Program-made: the position numbers and the translations under genes
The notes under the pieces: model-generated
Told to the model about the DNA's origin: nothing
What the model saw: the letters and a program-made list of their open reading frames with translations, nothing else
Databases searched by the model: none
Assembly: GCA_027382625.1 (NCBI GenBank)
Contig: JAJKFJ010021916.1
Span: 1-19,534 of the forward strand
Reading direction: 5' to 3'
Length of the DNA stretch: 19,534 bases
Origin: Tetmemena sp. SeJ-2015
Taxonomy: Eukaryota > Ciliophora > Spirotrichea > Sporadotrichida > Oxytrichidae
In this document: in pieces, positions 1 to 8,542 of the stretch
Layout of the letters: each line of letters begins with the position of its first letter
How positions within the stretch are numbered: the stretch's first letter is position 1

Positions 1-291
1 TATCAATCTAATTCTCAGGTAGCAATCCAGATTGGAGCCATTTCAAATAACACCCTGCTTAAAAGTTATTATACTGCCGAGTCTTATTCCGATATTCAAA
101 TATTTAAGCATCTTATAATTGATTTTTATATGAACTTGATTGCCTAGTAAATTAGTGGAAATATAGTACTCATTGGAAGAGACTCCACCTCCAGTAAATT
201 TATTCTTTATTTCAAATATTTGCTTTAGAAAATCTCAGATTTGTCGAGTACAATTACTTCACTGGCTCTATCGGTAGAAAATAAATATTTT
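1..291 (+). CDS. Surface-protein gene, left-arm copy: propeller-like block, 5' partial
   Basis: Open in frame 1 from the window edge with TAA/TAG read as Gln. Legible stretches include QVAIQIGAISNN and NIVLIGRDSTSSKF, a hydrophobic strand-turn pattern like beta-propeller blades of ciliate secreted proteins. The same block is at 17289-17900 on the minus strand. Compared with that copy the left arm lacks one base near 222-226. After that point the better frame is the next one (reading EYNYFTGSIGRKQIF), where the arms differ by synonymous changes (TTC/TTT, ACT/ACA). The coding part probably ends near 291: beyond it the right copy soon differs and the sequence turns AT-rich. Function beyond a surface or secreted role is not known. 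Confidence 0.6.
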
Positions 292-968
292 AAAATTATT
301 AAAAAATCTGCTGATTAATTTCATAAATTATTATGGAAAAATCAATAGCATTCTTAAGAGCCGAATTATTTTTTATTTTTAACTTCTATAATATAAAATA
401 ATAAATAATCCGTAATCTTACTTTTTATGGTTTCACATTTTCATTAATTTCATAATCAAATTTTATTAAATCCTGTTGGTAAATTTAATATGATAATTTA
501 TACTAAACCTAAAATTTATATTTGTAATATTTTCTGTATAAAATTATTCAATTGAATATACTTCTGTGCTTTACTTAAAATTAATAACTCAAAGAATAAT
601 ATTTGATATATTTTTATAAAAGAAAAAAATTTTTTTAAAAAAATTTTTTTTTTAATTTATTTATGAATATAGTTTAAAAAAAGCTTAAAAATTACCTCTT
701 CCCCAAAAATGTTATTTTTGAGCTTGGTTTTTAAATTTTTCTCCCTTTTTAACCTTAAATTTCAAAATTGTTTAAATTTTTAAAAAAAAAATTATAATTT
801 ATTTAGAGCAGTATTAAGTAAAACCTGAGCAAATTAATTGTCAAAAGATTTGAGCAGATTTTAATTTTTCCACATTAGCGTTGTAATAAATTGCACAAAA
901 AAACCCTAATTACTTATATGAAATTTACTTATATTAAATATTATGAATTCAATTACTATTTATTCTTA
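292..968. other. AT-rich stretch without a supported gene
   Basis: No convincing coding sequence. Bases 595-960 contain runs of A and T and smoothed text. The right-arm partner (about 16870-17250) has richer sequence at the same places, including a possible small coding block on the minus strand near 17070-17170 (residues such as ISRGGVTLQSPK). The left copy of that block seems to have been lost to base-calling smear. The stretch ends at the TTA target site of the transposable element (966-968). Confidence 0.5.
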
Positions 969-995
969 TAGTTCATTTATATGGAAATTGAGGAG
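969..995 (+). repeat. Left terminal inverted repeat of the element
   Basis: Begins TAGTTCATTTATATGG immediately after the TTA target copy at 966-968. It pairs with 3861-3887, with mismatches at the 17th and 25th positions; similarity is lost after about 27 bases. Confidence 0.9.
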
Positions 996-1156
996 TTAAT
1001 CACAAGAGTTAAATATTCAATTGCATGTCTAAGACTTAGGTAATATAATAATAATCCCCACCCCATAGGCAAACTGAAGTAGATTGAAAAGAAGCAGTGT
1101 ATAATTAATATTTTTAACTTAATTAGTTTAAATTTTTCACTCTCGCAATCCTGCAC

Positions 1157-3646
1157 TCAACCATTCTTCTCACCATTCTTTCTGTCCATCTTCGCATCCC
1201 TCTTCTTGGCTTTCTGATCTCTATTGCCGGCAGGCTCCTCATCTGCATCCTTGCCATTCCCTTTCTTCTCCGCCGGATCGAAATGCCTCAGGAATGCCGC
1301 TCTCTCGTCTGGATCGAATCTCTTGTAAAGGTCCTTACCCTTGATCTACTGCAGCATGTCTTCCCTTATCTCTCTCCAGCATTGAATGATCGCCGCAGCT
1401 CTTATGTGCCTATCGCCTGCTGGGGTTACCATTTCAATCACAGCAGATCTGAGGGTGCGCTGCCCGCCGGTAAATTTGATCCCCGTGACTGTAAGAGGTG
1501 CCATAGCCTACTCCCTTTTTAGCTTCTCAACATCCTTCCTGAAATTTTCGAGTTCGCATTACTTGAATTTTCTTGGCTAGGCTGCGTTCCCTTGGAGGAG
1601 ATGGTGCAGCTGTTAATCGATCTCACCAGCATGCTAGATAGGGCTGTCCTCTAATGCGGCAGCATACACTCCTTACAGCAGTTCGCCATTATATTCTTCC
1701 TCATCGGCGTCAATAACCTCTGGATTCTCTGGTTCGCGATGTTTGCGCTGCTCATCGTGGTCCGGCTGTGATTATGGCTGTGCTCTCTTCGCTGCGCCTG
1801 CCTATTGCTGAAGTATATGATCCAAGCTGAGTACGCATGCAAGGTACGTGTCAATCGAGCTGACTTGGACAGATAATGCCTCCGTTTGTCGCTGCGAGGC
1901 TTCATGCTCCTTGCCGAGCTATTTCCTGAGTTCCTTGAGGCTCTTGAAGAGGTGGCCTGATATCCCAAATTCGCTCTAATTCTACATCGCCTCGACCTGC
2001 TCGAGGACCTCCCCTCCGACTGGATGATTCGCAATCTAGTTTGCGTTCAGTAGTTTGAGAATATTATGCTCCAACTTTGCGTGATTGTGCCTTTGCAGCT
2101 GCATTGCAAGTTCTGTTATTAGTTGATATATTAGGATGTTGTTCTCGATCAAGCTTAAGTACTTCGCCCTCACTATTTGAATATTCAAGCCTGCAATTCC
2201 AGATCTCTCAGAATCTAAGATTTCGTTTGGTGGAATACAACTACACAGTCCTCATCTAGCTTCTCATCTTCTCCCAATCTCCTTATAAACTCGTACTGGC
2301 TCTAGCGGGCTTTGTCCCTTCCCTGCACCCTCTAATCCACCGAGTAGTCCCATTTGTATTCCAGTTGGTGGCTAATGTGCACTAGATTATATTATCTGCT
2401 TGAGTGAGGAACTCCCCCTCGTCGATCGTGATAGCCTTAAAGAGGAGCTGCATCCGCGTTTACTCTTCCCCCAACGCAGCTCTGGGCAAGCCGCGTGTGT
2501 CACGGTGCGCCGTCCTGATAGAGACGAAGGCTAATTGGGCGTCCACAAGGTCGGAACCGAAATACTTTCCCGTGCAACCATCAAACTCAGGCTTCACGTC
2601 TTGCTCTTCAACCAAGGAGTTGATGAAGGCTTGGTAGGCTTGAGCTCCGCCGATAATGCGATTGTGTATTAGATGAGAGCGCTCTCTCTCTCCGCCTGCT
2701 CTTATAGAGCCGCCCGAATACGATCGTGAGCTGTGCTAGCTTCAGGTCGAAGGGGTGGCGCACTTACCATCCTCAATGTCCTCTCCGAATAACGATACGG
2801 CTCTGAGCGTTTCATCTCACTCTTGTACCTGCCCCAGATGCGCTGGTGAAGAGTTGCGTGCCCTTTTTTCCGTTTTCAGGGGGTTCTTACAGGCTCTAGT
2901 GAAGCTCTGGCCCGAGATGGCAAAGTGCGATGCAGTCCCTTTAGACAACATAAGTTAGCTGTGGCCGAGTCACGACCTATTCGACCTTCGCATAGCAGAG
3001 GTGGGGAAGGAGAAGGCTTCGTGGCTAGAGCTGCGCAGCCGACAGAGCGGTCGCCGCGATCAAGTCCTGGATACGCTCACGCTCGTCTCCCATCTTGAGC
3101 TCTACTGAGTTGCAGAGCTCCTTGAGCTCCTTCTGAAGGTGGCTAGGCTTGGCATCCACGTGTTGGCGGAGGTCAAGTATGGTCTCGAGATCGGAGATCT
3201 TGCCTTATGCCTGGATCGAGTGATAGCGGGGGCCCATGAACTGAAGGAGCCTCTGGTGGGACACGTCCCCTTCAAGCAGCAGCCGTGAGGTGAATGGCTA
3301 TATCTGGTGGCTCGCGATGCCAAACTAGGGGCACTCCGAGATGGCCGAAGGGGGCCACGACGACTAGAGAGCGCTGGAGGCTTCGGAGATGGGGCGGGTA
3401 GGGAGGTCGGCGAAGGACCTGTGGCCAGGCGGCTTCTTAGGATTCGCCATGGCAACCGTGGCTATCTTGGCCTTGGTCGGGCCCACCCTGGAGCAATCAG
3501 CGGATGTCCTTGAGGAACTGGGAGCGGGAGACCACGCTGTCATCGCTATCTGATCGCCGCCGGCGCTTCTTGTGCTTGGGGCGCTTCCGTTTGTCCAGAT
3601 ACCGCTCACCAGCGAGCTCTGGCTGCTTTGATTCGGTGGTGGCCAT
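1157..3646 (-). CDS. Transposable-element protein of unknown function, ciliate code, frame-disrupted
   Basis: With TAA/TAG as Gln, minus-strand coding can be followed from an ATG at 3646 to a TGA at 1157-1159. The final segment (2251 down to 1157) is an unbroken 364 codons with 13 reassigned TAG/TAA codons. It includes LTVTGIKFTGGQRTLRSAV and DLYKRFDPDERAAFLRHFDP and ends in a Lys-rich tail. Earlier segments lie in other frames: 3646-3497 (very basic, KRKRPKHKKRRRR, nuclear-localisation-like), about 3540-2950 (coiled-coil-like, LQKELKELCNSVELKM), about 2850-2594, about 2660-2330 and about 2330-2195. These five frame changes are either one-base sequence errors or decay. An acidic stretch (PEVIDADEEEYNGELL) lies in the last third. 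I recognise no transposase, reverse transcriptase or capsid motif. The start is uncertain because another frame is open across it. Confidence 0.6.
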
Positions 3647-3674
3647 AGTGGCTTTAATTATTTAATAGTGGCTA
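3644..3674. repeat. Short direct repeat at the element gene start
   Basis: ATAGTGGCT occurs at about 3645-3653 and again at about 3666-3674, overlapping and just upstream of the proposed start codon of the minus-strand gene. It may be a chance duplication or part of its promoter. Confidence 0.5.
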
Positions 3675-3718
3675 TTAGACAGCGACCACCCAATCTGATC
3701 TAATCTAATCGCGGCTCT

Positions 3719-3793
3719 AAAATCGTGAGTGCGGTTAATCATTACTACTACTACTACTACTATTACTAGGGGGTTTACCGCACTCACGATTTT
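3719..3793. repeat. Perfect 17-bp hairpin around a TAC microsatellite
   Basis: Arms 3719-3735 (AAAATCGTGAGTGCGGT) and 3777-3793 are exact reverse complements, separated by 41 bases containing a run of about six ACT/TAC triplets. It sits inside the element, between the right terminal repeat and the gene start at 3646, i.e. upstream of the minus-strand gene. It could be a promoter element, a transposase binding site or a subterminal repeat; no function is shown. Confidence 0.85.
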
Positions 3794-3860
3794 CAGACCC
3801 GGAATGGAAACCTAAACTATAATAATATCGGCAGCCATCTTGGAGTATTATTCTTTTAAT

Positions 3861-3887
3861 CTTCTCAATTCCCATATAAATGAACTA
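3861..3887 (-). repeat. Right terminal inverted repeat of the element
   Basis: Ends ...CCCATATAAATGAACTA directly before the TTA target copy at 3888-3890. Its reverse complement matches 969-995 at 25 of 27 positions. Confidence 0.9.
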
Positions 3888-3890
3888 TTA

Positions 3891-4261
3891 GCAGTGATGA
3901 GCAATTCGCTTAAATCATTAATTTAAATTTTTGTTATACATCCTCACTCCTACCAAATAAAAATCAAATTAAAGATTAAATCGAGATAATTTAATCCCTT
4001 TAGAGCAAGCCTTAAAATTTTATTTTATCTTAGGTTAATCTCCATGCTGCTTCTTCTTCAACCTTCTCTAAAATATTTTTTTTAAGTAAAAGTAAAAGGA
4101 ATAATTGACTTTTTAATTTTAAATTCTCCATTAAAACGAATAAAATACATAAAATTAATATTGATATCTTAAAAGAACTAAAATAATATTGCAAAATTAA
4201 ACTAAAATAGAGAATAGAAAAGTTTAAAATACTTTTTATAATTGCTAATTATTAAACATGA
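3891..4261. other. AT-rich stretch, no gene seen
   Basis: Left-arm sequence resuming after the element. It matches the right arm at about 16490-16830 with many neighbour-copy differences. No protein-like frame stands out; it may be intron or internal eliminated sequence between coding blocks of the surface-protein gene. Confidence 0.45.
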
Positions 4262-4927
4262 TTATTAATAAATGATTATAATACTAGGCTTGTTTCTGAT
4301 TCTAAAAATGGTATGATAGTCTTGGGCTTAGAATTCTCTGGATATCTAACCGAAGCTACTAACAAACGAATCATAGTTTACAAAGCTAGCGACAAATTAG
4401 ATTTTCCAAACTGGTCGTGTTCAAATACCTCAACACTGTCTCTCTCCGCATTATTCTCCAAACTCACTTAAAATATTCATGCGAAAAGGTTTAAACAAAA
4501 AAGATTATTGCAATAACTGTTTTAGCTTCAACAGTCTCATTTTATTTTTTTATTTGTCCTGTCCTCATCCGATACGCCATTATATTCTCCAACATCTTAA
4601 CTATCTTCTGCTTCCACAATATTCATAGTTTCAAACCCCTATTCACTTACACTCAACACAGATGCAAATCAGCTAATATATACTCTCAGAGATTTTTCAT
4701 ATTACTTTTAATTAAAAAATGAATAGTAGAATAATTCATTTTCTTCGTAAGCTTATAATGAATATTTTTCAGCATTAATAACAATTTTTTTATTAAAATA
4801 TATTGAGAAAAGTTACTTCCAAAAAATTATTTATATAAATCATTACATATGTTGGTAAAGTTAATATTTAGAAATTACTCTAAATATACTTTTGTTGATA
4901 ATAAAAAAGGAATAATCTGATTAATGA
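4262..4927 (+). CDS. Surface-protein gene, left copy: propeller-to-cadherin-like block
   Basis: Open for 221 codons between TGA codons with TAA/TAG as Gln. The first part reads like a propeller blade (SKNGMIVLGLEFSGYL, then KRIIVYKASDKLDFPNW). The second, from about 4560, reads like a cadherin-type beta-sandwich (STIFIVSNPYSLTLNTDANQ). Between them (about 4480-4555) the residues are basic and low-quality and may be a short intron. After about 4720 the frame is probably open by chance. No start codon is expected: this is an internal block, following 1-291 in the same order as the minus-strand copy. The right-arm copy is at about 16020-16485. Confidence 0.65.
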
Positions 4928-4965
4928 TAAAAATTCAAGTTTAGCTTTTAAAATGGTTTAATTGA

Positions 4966-5634
4966 GAAGAGAATATAGAGAAGTTTATCTTATTTATAAT
5001 ATTTTATAAAGATTATAAAACGAAAGCGAGATGCGAGTTACCTATTCTAATAAACCCTGATGTTTTTACTTATTCTACTTCAAACTATGATTAATACGTG
5101 AACTATCCTATGCCCATATTTTCAGATATCTCTGGAAATTTCTATTCCTTTGTTAATATTCAAACGGCTTCAGGCACAGATAGCGTTGCAATACAATATA
5201 ACAGCAACAATGGAACATTTTCTATTCTTCTTACTTAGGTTCTTAATTACACGGGTGATTTTTCTATTAAATTTCAGGTTTAGTATTATTCATAGACAAG
5301 GGATGTCTATGCCAAGATCAGGGTCCTCCAAAATTACTTACATATAAATTTATACCACTATTAAATTAATAAATAATTGAATGCAGGATCAATCCCAGTT
5401 TTATCATCTCCAAATCACAATATAACTTTATTTCTTTATTAGATAATTAAAAGTAAGTTAACTTCTTGTGAAGAATCTATTTACCCCTTCCTCTATGGAA
5501 TTCATATTTTTATACTTTATACAAATTTATTTTTAGTTTTAGGTAAGCTTTAAAAATCATTCTTTCTCAACATTTTATTTTTCTAATACATAATGAGACG
5601 AAATCAAGTATTTTAACTTTTCAATTATCTCTGA
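4966..5634 (+). CDS. Surface-protein gene, left copy: cadherin-like block
   Basis: Open for 222 codons; the convincing part is about 5041-5345. Residues such as NYPMPIFSDISGNFYSFVNI, VAIQYNSNNGTFSI and NYTGDFSIKFQVQYYS show the alternating strand and Asn/Gly-turn pattern of cadherin-like repeats in ciliate surface proteins. Several TAA/TAG codons fall where Gln is natural (LLTQVLNYTG, KFQVQYY). It lies in a different frame from the blocks on either side, with AT-rich gaps, so introns or eliminated sequences separate them. The right-arm partner (about 15240-15800) is badly smeared. Domain assignment is by pattern only. Confidence 0.68.
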
Positions 5635-5936
5635 GATTTTGAATAAAAGAAGAGAACATTGAATTTTTTGATAAGATTTTTATTTAAGTAAGAGTATAGT
5701 AACTTTGATATGCTATCTTTGCAAGTAATTCATGGTGCTTCCATTCTTATTTTTTCTTCATATTTGCTCTCAATTTAATAATCCTAATATTGTCAGCTAT
5801 TTAGCTTTCTTACAATTAATGAATAAAGATATCATAAAATGAAATTATTTTCATTCACCGAAAATATTAAAATTTGACATAAATTATTATGAGATAGAGT
5901 TTTACCTATAAAAATAGTTGAATTAAGAATATGTGA

Positions 5937-6641
5937 ATATATGGGTTTGACGCAAATATATACTTGAGAGATATGGTTATGGATGAATATGGAAACCTGC
6001 TGCTAGCTGGTTATGGCTTTAAGACTCCTTACGGAGAAACAGGAGCCACTTCCAGTCAAGGCTTCATCTCTCTGCAGGATCAGAGAGGTAAGAGGATCTG
6101 GCACTTAAAAGTGAAGTTCATGCCCATCGACTAAACAGTGACTTGTGAATCTGTTGCCTACCTTGCTCCAAACACTTATGCTGGTTGCATGATGCCTTCT
6201 GAGTACTTTTCTTACTCACTAAGATTCATTCACCTCCTTAAAATAAAGCATGATTCTGGCTAGGTCCTTTTCTTCAAGAAACTCCCAAGTGATAATTAAG
6301 ATCCCTCTTCCTAGGCCATGTTGGCCATAGCTCAGAGTGGAATACAATAGCTTACTGTCTTTTATCGATCATCTTCGAGTTCTCTAAAATATATAGTTGG
6401 CCTCACATTTGATGAAACCTCAAACTTTATAATAGAGCTCTAATTAAAAGGAAATCAAGTTTAAATAATAAAATAAGAGTTGTAAATTAAACAGTTAAAA
6501 AATATTATAATCACGAAGATAAGGGACTTGTTTTAATTAAAACTCAAGTTTTTTTTCATCAGCCATTGGAAAAGCTACTCTCTATCAGAGGTTACGTAAG
6601 GATAAAATCTACAAATATTTCTTTGTCTATCGAATGAATGA
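5937..6641 (+). CDS. Surface-protein gene, left copy: long propeller-like block
   Basis: The best-written coding block in the window: 234 codons from the codon after a TGA at 5934-5936 to a TGA at 6639-6641. It starts GFDANIYLRDMVMDEYGNLL, a classic blade pattern (strand, Asp-x-x-Gly-Asn turn, strand), continues FISLQDQRGKRIWHLKVKF and reaches IVGLTFDETSNFIIEL near 6440. At least five in-frame TAA/TAG codons before that point read as Gln (e.g. MPIDQTVTCES, SGQVLFF). After about 6450 the arms diverge and coding is less sure. It follows a cadherin-like block, an unusual order for one protein, so it may belong to a second gene or to segments in non-linear order. The right-arm copy at 14386-14917 is frame-broken. 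Confidence 0.75.
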
Positions 6642-6734
6642 AAAATTATTTCAAAATAATTAAAATAGGCTTTCGCCTAAATCATAATTTAGAATTGTTA
6701 ATTTTTTATTGAGAACTATTTTAGTAAATTAAAA

Positions 6735-7416
6735 ATCTACGACCCATGATGTGGCAGCAAAACCGTCTTGGCTTGGTTTAGGGAGGTTTTTCGGCCATTT
6801 CTTAATTACCTGCTCTTCTGAGTTTATTCGCCTCGAGGTGATCTAGTTTAAAAATCCATCGGTAAATAATTGAGAGTGCGTGGATTATGGCGAGTACCGA
6901 AGCCTTGAGAGAAAATACTACTCCTCAAGTTAGATTTCCTGACCATGATCCCCTCCCTTTGCATAGTAGAGCCCTCAAGGAGTTATTATAGCTGTTAAAA
7001 TCGGCAAGAGAACTCGGGAGGGAGATGTAATGGTACTATTTGATACTGGTGTGGCGTCTCTAACGGAGATAGTATTTCTTGGTAAACGACTCGCATTATT
7101 CTGGATTATGCCTCCTGAAGGTGTCCCTTAACACTGTGGAGTGTCCATTACATACCAGGCAGGATGACAAAAAAACTCCTTTTTCAGCATTTAAGACCAT
7201 CCAACAATAACATATGTTTTTTGGGCATATCATTTGTCTAATCAGAGTCAAGGTACTCAGAAAAATTACTTCAGGAGTGATAGTATGATTAACTCCACCA
7301 GATTCTTATTTCTTGATAACTTGCTACAAAAATCTCAGTCTATAAGTAATTCCTGATGTGGTTACACTATTTATTCTTGTTTATTTATACCTTTACGGCT
7401 TATTTTTTAATTCCAT
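6735..7416 (-). CDS. Cys/His-containing ORF, left copy; unknown, possibly transposon-derived
   Basis: A complete ATG-TGA ORF (7416 to 6925, 163 codons) in the ciliate code with seven TAA/TAG codons as Gln. It contains CPKNICYCW and CLVCNGHSTVLRDTFRRH, a spacing of Cys and His that could bind zinc. The same frame continues after the TGA at 6925-6927 with ASVLAIIHALSIIYRWIFKL and, after one frame change, KNLPKPSQDGFAATSWVVDF to about 6735. The right-arm copy keeps this TGA. The region is richer in G+C than its surroundings. The opposite strand is also open: a plus-strand frame near 6990-7150 contains VMVLFDTGVASL, like a retropepsin active site. Arm-to-arm differences do not decide which strand codes. 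Mobile-element debris is a fair guess. Confidence 0.4.
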
Positions 7417-7607
7417 TTAAACCTTTTTATTTAAAAAAAAATTTAATTGAATTTTCTAATAAAATTTTGTTATATAAATTTATATACCTTTAACATGAAA
7501 CACCTATTTTAGTAAAGGTATATATTGAGTGTTGCTGAAATCTATTTATATTGTTGATAAATTTGATGAATTTAAGTTGAATCTGAATTATATAATTGCT
7601 GATATGA

Positions 7608-7958
7608 ATTAGTAAACAAAACAGTGTTACTCATACAATCTCTAATTTTGCTTTTAAATTCTTTGACAAGAATCAACGTTCAACACTAATTTCTGTTTAT
7701 AGGAAGTAACTTACGCTGCATCTTGATCAAATGTCTTCGCTAAGGGTAATTCGAGGCGATGTTATCTATTGGAAGGCAGAACTTCCAACTCTGCTTGAAT
7801 TTTCATTTCCTAAAGGTGCTATGGTGACACAAGAATAACACTGGAGGACTTGGGTCAATACCACTGCTGAGGTGACTCACCCTCGCTAATCTTAATTAAT
7901 GCAAAGCTTAGTTTCCCAAGTCTACATTCTTTTATTACAAACTATAGTCAAACCTTGA
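7608..7958 (+). CDS. Left-arm-only coding block, function unknown
   Basis: Open for 116 codons between TGA codons in the ciliate code, with protein-like composition (e.g. RVIRGDVIYWKAELPTLLEF, QEQHWRTWVNTTAEV). G+C is higher than in the flanks. The first 50 bases match the right arm (about 13117-13160), but from about 7665 the right arm has unrelated sequence. No start codon is obvious, so it is probably an internal exon of a gene or an accessory segment. No family recognised. Confidence 0.45.
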
Positions 7959-8092
7959 ATTTAAATATCAAACCTCATTAAATTGAACTAAAATGCAATT
8001 CCTCATAAAACTATATCAACTGTCAGCTCTGGTCAAAAGAATAGGAAGTTTTATATGATTACTAATGTCAAAAATAAACCATATTGCTATAA

Positions 8093-8542
8093 ATGATACT
8101 CAACTCAAGGTAAATAAACTTCTTCACTTCTTGTGGGCAACCTTCAAGGCTAACTCAGATAGACTACAACATAGTAAGTTAAATAAACGAAATATTACCT
8201 GAATCTATCTTTAAACTTCTGCCAAAAAGTGGCAGTTTGCAATTATACTTCTACAATATTTTCAGGAAATTGTTTTTTAAGAAAAAAAGAAACATTTTAA
8301 GACTTCCATAAACCTTTTGCTGTCGAAAAATTATAATTATTTCCGGCGGAATTAATTTCAACACGACAAAAACAATTTTAATTTTAAAAGATTTATATAG
8401 TAAGACGTCTGACATTTTATAACTCTATATATTGATTTTTTCAATGTTATTATATTAGGAAGTTAAAATCCTTTCTAATATAGAGAGGATCATGTCTGTA
8501 TTGATTAATTACGGAGATATTGGTTATTTTGATGATTATTGA
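8093..8542 (+). CDS. Tentative ORF shared by both arms
   Basis: ATG to TGA, 149 codons if TAA/TAG are Gln, with readable stretches (NEILPESIFKLLPKSGSLQL, INFNTTKTILILKDLYSK). Such lengths are not rare by chance when TGA is the only stop in AT-rich DNA. The right-arm copy (minus, about 12752 to 12385) is almost identical, so substitution patterns give no test. From about 8470 the arms are unrelated, so the last 24 codons are not shared. It may instead be noncoding. Confidence 0.27.

Larger units (their letters stand above)
969..3887 (-). mobile_element. 2.9-kb GC-rich transposable element with 27-bp TIRs and TTA target duplication
   Basis: The ends are inverted repeats: 969-995 against the reverse complement of 3861-3887, identical at 25 of 27 positions, the outermost 16 (TAGTTCATTTATATGG) without mismatch. 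TTA flanks both ends (966-968 and 3888-3890). The opposite arm of the palindrome has a single TTA at 16830-16832, with matching flanks of equal length, so it is an empty site. The termini are AT-rich, while about 1140-3640 is roughly half G+C, far above the host. It carries one minus-strand gene of unknown function and a strong hairpin at 3719-3793. A 3-bp TWA-type duplication is typical of the PIF/Harbinger superfamily, but I see no transposase motif, so class assignment is open and it could be non-autonomous. Confidence 0.88.

Noticed and set aside
1651..2034. Standard-code ORF of 127 codons on the minus strand
   Set aside because: It is in a different frame from the 364-codon ciliate-code frame, is Ser/Arg-rich as expected of a shadow frame in GC-rich sequence, and adds no recognisable domain.
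1283..2958. Plus-strand standard-code ORFs inside the element
   Set aside because: They lie opposite the minus-strand gene and show no domain or start context; GC-rich DNA is open by chance.
3102..3455. Standard-code ORF of 117 codons rich in Pro, Ser and Arg
   Set aside because: Low-complexity shadow of the neighbouring frame that carries the coiled-coil-like segment.
969..3887. Element as a TA-target Tc1/mariner insertion
   Set aside because: With a TA duplication the restored site is five bases longer than the right-arm empty site; with TTA the lengths match exactly.
5150..5347. 65-codon standard-code ORF
   Set aside because: Overlaps the cadherin-like block in another frame; the ciliate-code frame reads far better.
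6990..7150. Retropepsin active site (DTG) as a firm call
   Set aside because: The motif misses the last position of the usual signature, its frame is closed by TGA on both sides, and the opposite strand has a longer ATG-TGA ORF. Kept only as a finding.
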